The translations under genes and the position numbers were made by a program. From positions 186,001-250,000 of the forward strand of contig CBDCPE010000003.1 in the NCBI GenBank assembly GCA_965220055.1: a DNA stretch of 64,000 bases. Direction: 5' to 3'. Shown piece after piece: positions 61,515-64,000 of this stretch (positions are counted from its first letter, which is position 1; every line of letters begins with the position of its first letter). The notes under the pieces are model-generated. The model made no database searches, had not been told where the DNA came from, and saw only the letters and a program-made list of their open reading frames with translations. The stretch comes from Bin87 sp965220055. Its GTDB lineage: Bacteria > Chloroflexota > Dehalococcoidia > Lucifugimonadales > UBA3495.

Positions 61515-63389
61515 TTACGGCCGCACCGCCATTGCCGCGTCGTCCACCTCGGCCAGGGATAGCGTGTAGGTGCCGGTGTTGCCCTCGCTCTCGTACCGGG
61601 TGCCGACGGCAACGACGTACGTGCCCGGCTGGTACTCGTAGGTCAGCGATTCCACGGGGCCGTCGTCGACCAAGGCCAGGGCGTTACCTCCCCCTTCCAG
61701 TATCCACCAGATCCCCACGTTCTCAGGCGCGTCGCTCACCGAGAGGCGATACGTGCCCTCTTCGCCGATCTCAAAGCGGAAAGCGTCATGATCGTCCAGC
61801 GACTCGATGCCCCACAGCGGCACTGCCGTGTTGTGCGATTCCCGCCAGTCCCACGGATGCAGCCGCGGGTCGTCGGGCGAGACGTCGCGGTCGATCTTCG
61901 CGGTGATGGACTCTCCGGGCCGGATCACCACGTCCGGACGGGTTTTGTAATCGTCAGGATGATCGTCCACTCGGACCGAGACGGTGTAGTGCCCGGTGCC
62001 ATAGGGGTCCTGGTGTCCGCTTCCCACCGCAATGTAGTAGGTCCCAGTGTCCTCCGGGTTGAAGTATCCCCTGGCCCAGTTGAGGATGAACCCGCCCTGA
62101 TCCTGCTCGCCCAGCACCTGCTCGCCTTTTTTGTTGACGATCTCCAGGATGCTTGGATCTATCAGGTGGTTCTCAACATACGGGGTCCCATCTCCGTCAT
62201 CCTGGATATCCATCCTGCTTTCGGCTTCTATGATGTAATTCTCGCCGCTGGTAGCCGTGAAGCTGAACCAGTCCCGACCCTCGTCCTCGTCGGTGAGCTC
62301 ACCGTGCTCGATGAAGAAGAGCGCATCATCAATCACGATGGCGTCTTCCATCCATCCGAAGGGCAGAGGCTCAGGGTCGACGGGAATCTCGTCAGTAGTG
62401 GGCGGAGTGGTGACCGGCTCGTCGACCTTGAGCTGGTACACGGAGTGACCCGGGTCGTCGTCCAGTCCATGGAAGAGGCGGTTGATCCGGCTGCTCCCGT
62501 TCTCGGTGATCCAGATTCCGCCGTCCCGGTTGTTCGGGTTGTAGCCGAGGCCGGTACTGGGGCCGCCACCCTCCACGCTGATGCCGTCGGCGTCCGCGTC
62601 GTCGGCCTGCACAGTGTATCCGAACACCAGCGTATCAGTGCTGTCGCCCCGCAGCGCCGGAGCGAACCGCCGGTTCTCTCCTACCTGCAGGTAGATGCCG
62701 GCGTAGTCGGCGCGTTGGCCGGTGTCCGGGTTGATGGTGGTCACGTCGCCGGTGAAGTGAGCAGTGATCTCGATGACGTCCTCCACCGCGTAGCCGACCT
62801 GAGGCTGGTCGTTCCCGGATGCGGGTAGCTCCTGCGGGACCGACGTGATTTCCAGGTCGTAGATGCCGACGCCGTCATCATCGGTGATGGTGATCACGCA
62901 CTCGCCGTCGTGTCCGTAATCGACGGAGTTGTTGAACCGGACCTTGAAGGTCTCGTCGGCTTCGGGGAAGTTATCTTCCAGGGTGTGGAAATTGCGGCCC
63001 ATCCTGCCGTGCTTGGACTGGGATCCGTTGCTGGACTGGCGCTCCGCGTACAGGTGTTCGTAGTCCGACTGGTCGGCGGTGATCGAGTCGGTGTACCAGA
63101 ACACGCGTATGGTCTCGTGGGGCCAATCGGAGTGGAACTTCTTGTTGACCAGGAGCCGGAAGTCGTCGCCTTCTTCGACCTCGGTCTCCAGGCAGTTGAT
63201 CTCAAGCCAAGGCTCGTTGCCCACAGCGTGGGGAGCCGCAACCGCCGTGCGGGGCGGTGAGACGAGTGAGCCGAGCAGTATGGTGAGACCCAGGACCCCA
63301 ACCAGGGCCACCAACATGGAAATGTGTATGGTTTTCGTCTTTTGAACTCCCAGTATCCTGAAAGCGCGTCTTTTCGTTAGCGTGAGCAT
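61515..63389 (-). CDS. Large secreted protein with PPC-like beta domains
   Basis: 624 residues from ATG 63387-63389, with AGGAGG 8 nt upstream. Signal sequence (IHISMLVALVGVLGLTILLG, ending near AVAAPHA). Residues 60-170 resemble a Calx-beta-type module (EVEEGDDFRLLVNKKFHSDW to VRFNNSVDYGHDGECVITIT). Residues 175-310 are another beta module. Two PPC-like domains follow at about 345-470 (RDWFSFTATSGENYIIEAES, YYIAVGSGHQDPYGTGHYTV) and 490-620 (DAFRFEIGEEGTYRLSVSDA, TYVVAVGTRYESEGNTGTYT). Probably exported and involved in binding. No catalytic motif seen. Confidence 0.7.
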   Translation of the reverse strand: MLTLTKRRAFRILGVQKTKTIHISMLVALVGVLGLTILLGSLVSPPRTAVAAPHAVGNEPWLEINCLETEVEEGDDFRLLVNKKFHSDWPHETIRVFWYTDSITADQSDYEHLYAERQSSNGSQSKHGRMGRNFHTLEDNFPEADETFKVRFNNSVDYGHDGECVITITDDDGVGIYDLEITSVPQELPASGNDQPQVGYAVEDVIEITAHFTGDVTTINPDTGQRADYAGIYLQVGENRRFAPALRGDSTDTLVFGYTVQADDADADGISVEGGGPSTGLGYNPNNRDGGIWITENGSSRINRLFHGLDDDPGHSVYQLKVDEPVTTPPTTDEIPVDPEPLPFGWMEDAIVIDDALFFIEHGELTDEDEGRDWFSFTATSGENYIIEAESRMDIQDDGDGTPYVENHLIDPSILEIVNKKGEQVLGEQDQGGFILNWARGYFNPEDTGTYYIAVGSGHQDPYGTGHYTVSVRVDDHPDDYKTRPDVVIRPGESITAKIDRDVSPDDPRLHPWDWRESHNTAVPLWGIESLDDHDAFRFEIGEEGTYRLSVSDAPENVGIWWILEGGGNALALVDDGPVESLTYEYQPGTYVVAVGTRYESEGNTGTYTLSLAEVDDAAMAVRP

Positions 63390-63646
63390 TCGGATATCCT
63401 CCTTTGGGTTGAATTATTTCCGGCTTGGCGCCGGTGCAAGATACAGGGGAAGGCACCCCGATCAAGCGCTCCATCATCATGAAAGATAAGCAGTATCGCT
63501 ATATATGATTTAAGTGTATGTGCGGCCGTGCGTCCTGTCAATCTTTTTGGCAGCGGGCGGGCTGCGATGCGGTGTCCGGAACCGTGGTTCGTCCATTGTC
63601 AAGGCAAGCGCGACGTGGCATGGTTGCGTGAGGAACGGATCCGGCT

Positions 63647-64000
63647 ATGCTCAACGGCTCATCGACCCACGAGCGCCATCCGCTCCGCATCCTGGTGGTT
63701 TGCGCCGGCAACCGGGCCCGCTCCCAGATGGTGCAGGGGTGGCTCGGTCACCTGCGCGGCCAGCGCGTGCACGTCGACAGCGCTGGTACTAACCCTCGGG
63801 GCGTTCACGCGCTGGCCGCCCAGGTCATGGCCGAGGTTGGCATCGACCGATCAGCGCAAACGCCGGACCAAGTCGACCAATGCGCCGACCGCGATTTCGA
63901 TCTGGTGTTCACCGTGTGTGACGCCGTCCGTGAGAGTTGCCCGGTGTTTCCCGGGGCCAGGCGCACGTTGCATCACAGGTTTGCCGACCCCGACCGGCCT
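63647..64000 (+). CDS. ArsC-like low-molecular-weight protein phosphatase (cut by window edge)
   Basis: 118 codons from ATG 63647 to the edge. RILVVCAGNRARSQMVQGWL has the P-loop C-x5-R motif; VHVDSAGTNPRGVHALAAQV and QTPDQVDQCADRDFDLVFTV follow in the normal order of thioredoxin-type arsenate reductases. The catalytic/resolving cysteines of the C-terminal part (CDAVRESCPVFPG) are visible. It reduces arsenate or dephosphorylates protein Tyr; the first fits this subgroup better. Confidence 0.8.
   Translation, partial: MLNGSSTHERHPLRILVVCAGNRARSQMVQGWLGHLRGQRVHVDSAGTNPRGVHALAAQVMAEVGIDRSAQTPDQVDQCADRDFDLVFTVCDAVRESCPVFPGARRTLHHRFADPDRP

Overview
The window is about 64 kb of GC-rich bacterial chromosome. 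No rRNA, tRNA or CRISPR array was seen. Lipoproteins with an A-C-G lipobox and Pro/Thr-rich linkers, stand-alone VOC, MaoC and nitroreductase genes, gatCA beside asnS, many HEPN/PIN modules and dispersed palindromes suggest an environmental Chloroflexota-type organism (SAR202/Dehalococcoidia-like). This assignment is an inference from gene style; no marker gene proves it.

Layout. 1-1.4 kb: phage head genes on the minus strand (capsid N-terminus running off the left edge, and a prohead protease). 1.4-10.2 kb: an accessory and defence stretch with a PaREP1-like HEPN protein, hicB with a frameshifted hicA, a retropepsin-like/DUF2806 pair behind a palindromic operator, a one-chain MmeI-type restriction-modification enzyme, an unknown/HEPN pair and a fused MNT-HEPN protein. 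10.8-12.4 kb: a 1.6-kb transposon-like unit (19-bp perfect inverted repeats, 10-bp target duplication) that carries a lipoprotein gene and no transposase. 13-29 kb: mostly housekeeping genes (MetE-like, secreted metalloprotease, nadB, VOC, GNAT-aminotransferase fusion, nitroreductase, argG, argD) with two accessory modules between them (a nuclease-like/PIN pair and a methylase-HNH fusion).

29.5-35.5 kb: a type IIG-like restriction-modification gene split by an IS1380-family element, which is itself split by an IS110-family element. Both insertions can be undone exactly on paper and both reading frames are restored. The 163-nt leader of the IS110 element folds as expected for a bridge RNA, and its loop matches the site where the element sits. 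35.7-48.4 kb: PHP phosphoesterase, paired MaoC proteins, membrane/coiled-coil proteins, VOC, a metal-ABC ATPase, an old tandem duplication that made two membrane-protein paralogues and a 33-codon chimeric ORF, an SDR, gatC-gatA, a TIR-like effector, a frameshifted lipoprotein and asnS. 48.6-56 kb: a decayed IS66 element lying between a promoter and the first of three tandem solute-binding lipoproteins. 56-64 kb: a divergent iron-type binding protein and ATPase without a permease, a DUF6602-type protein, an HAD hydrolase, a second PaREP1-like protein, a large secreted protein and the start of an ArsC-like phosphatase.

The strongest leads are the IS110 bridge RNA with guide segments that fit its own insertion site, the cargo-bearing non-autonomous element, the retropepsin/DUF2806 pair with an SOS-like operator, and the in-frame repeat insertion in nadB.
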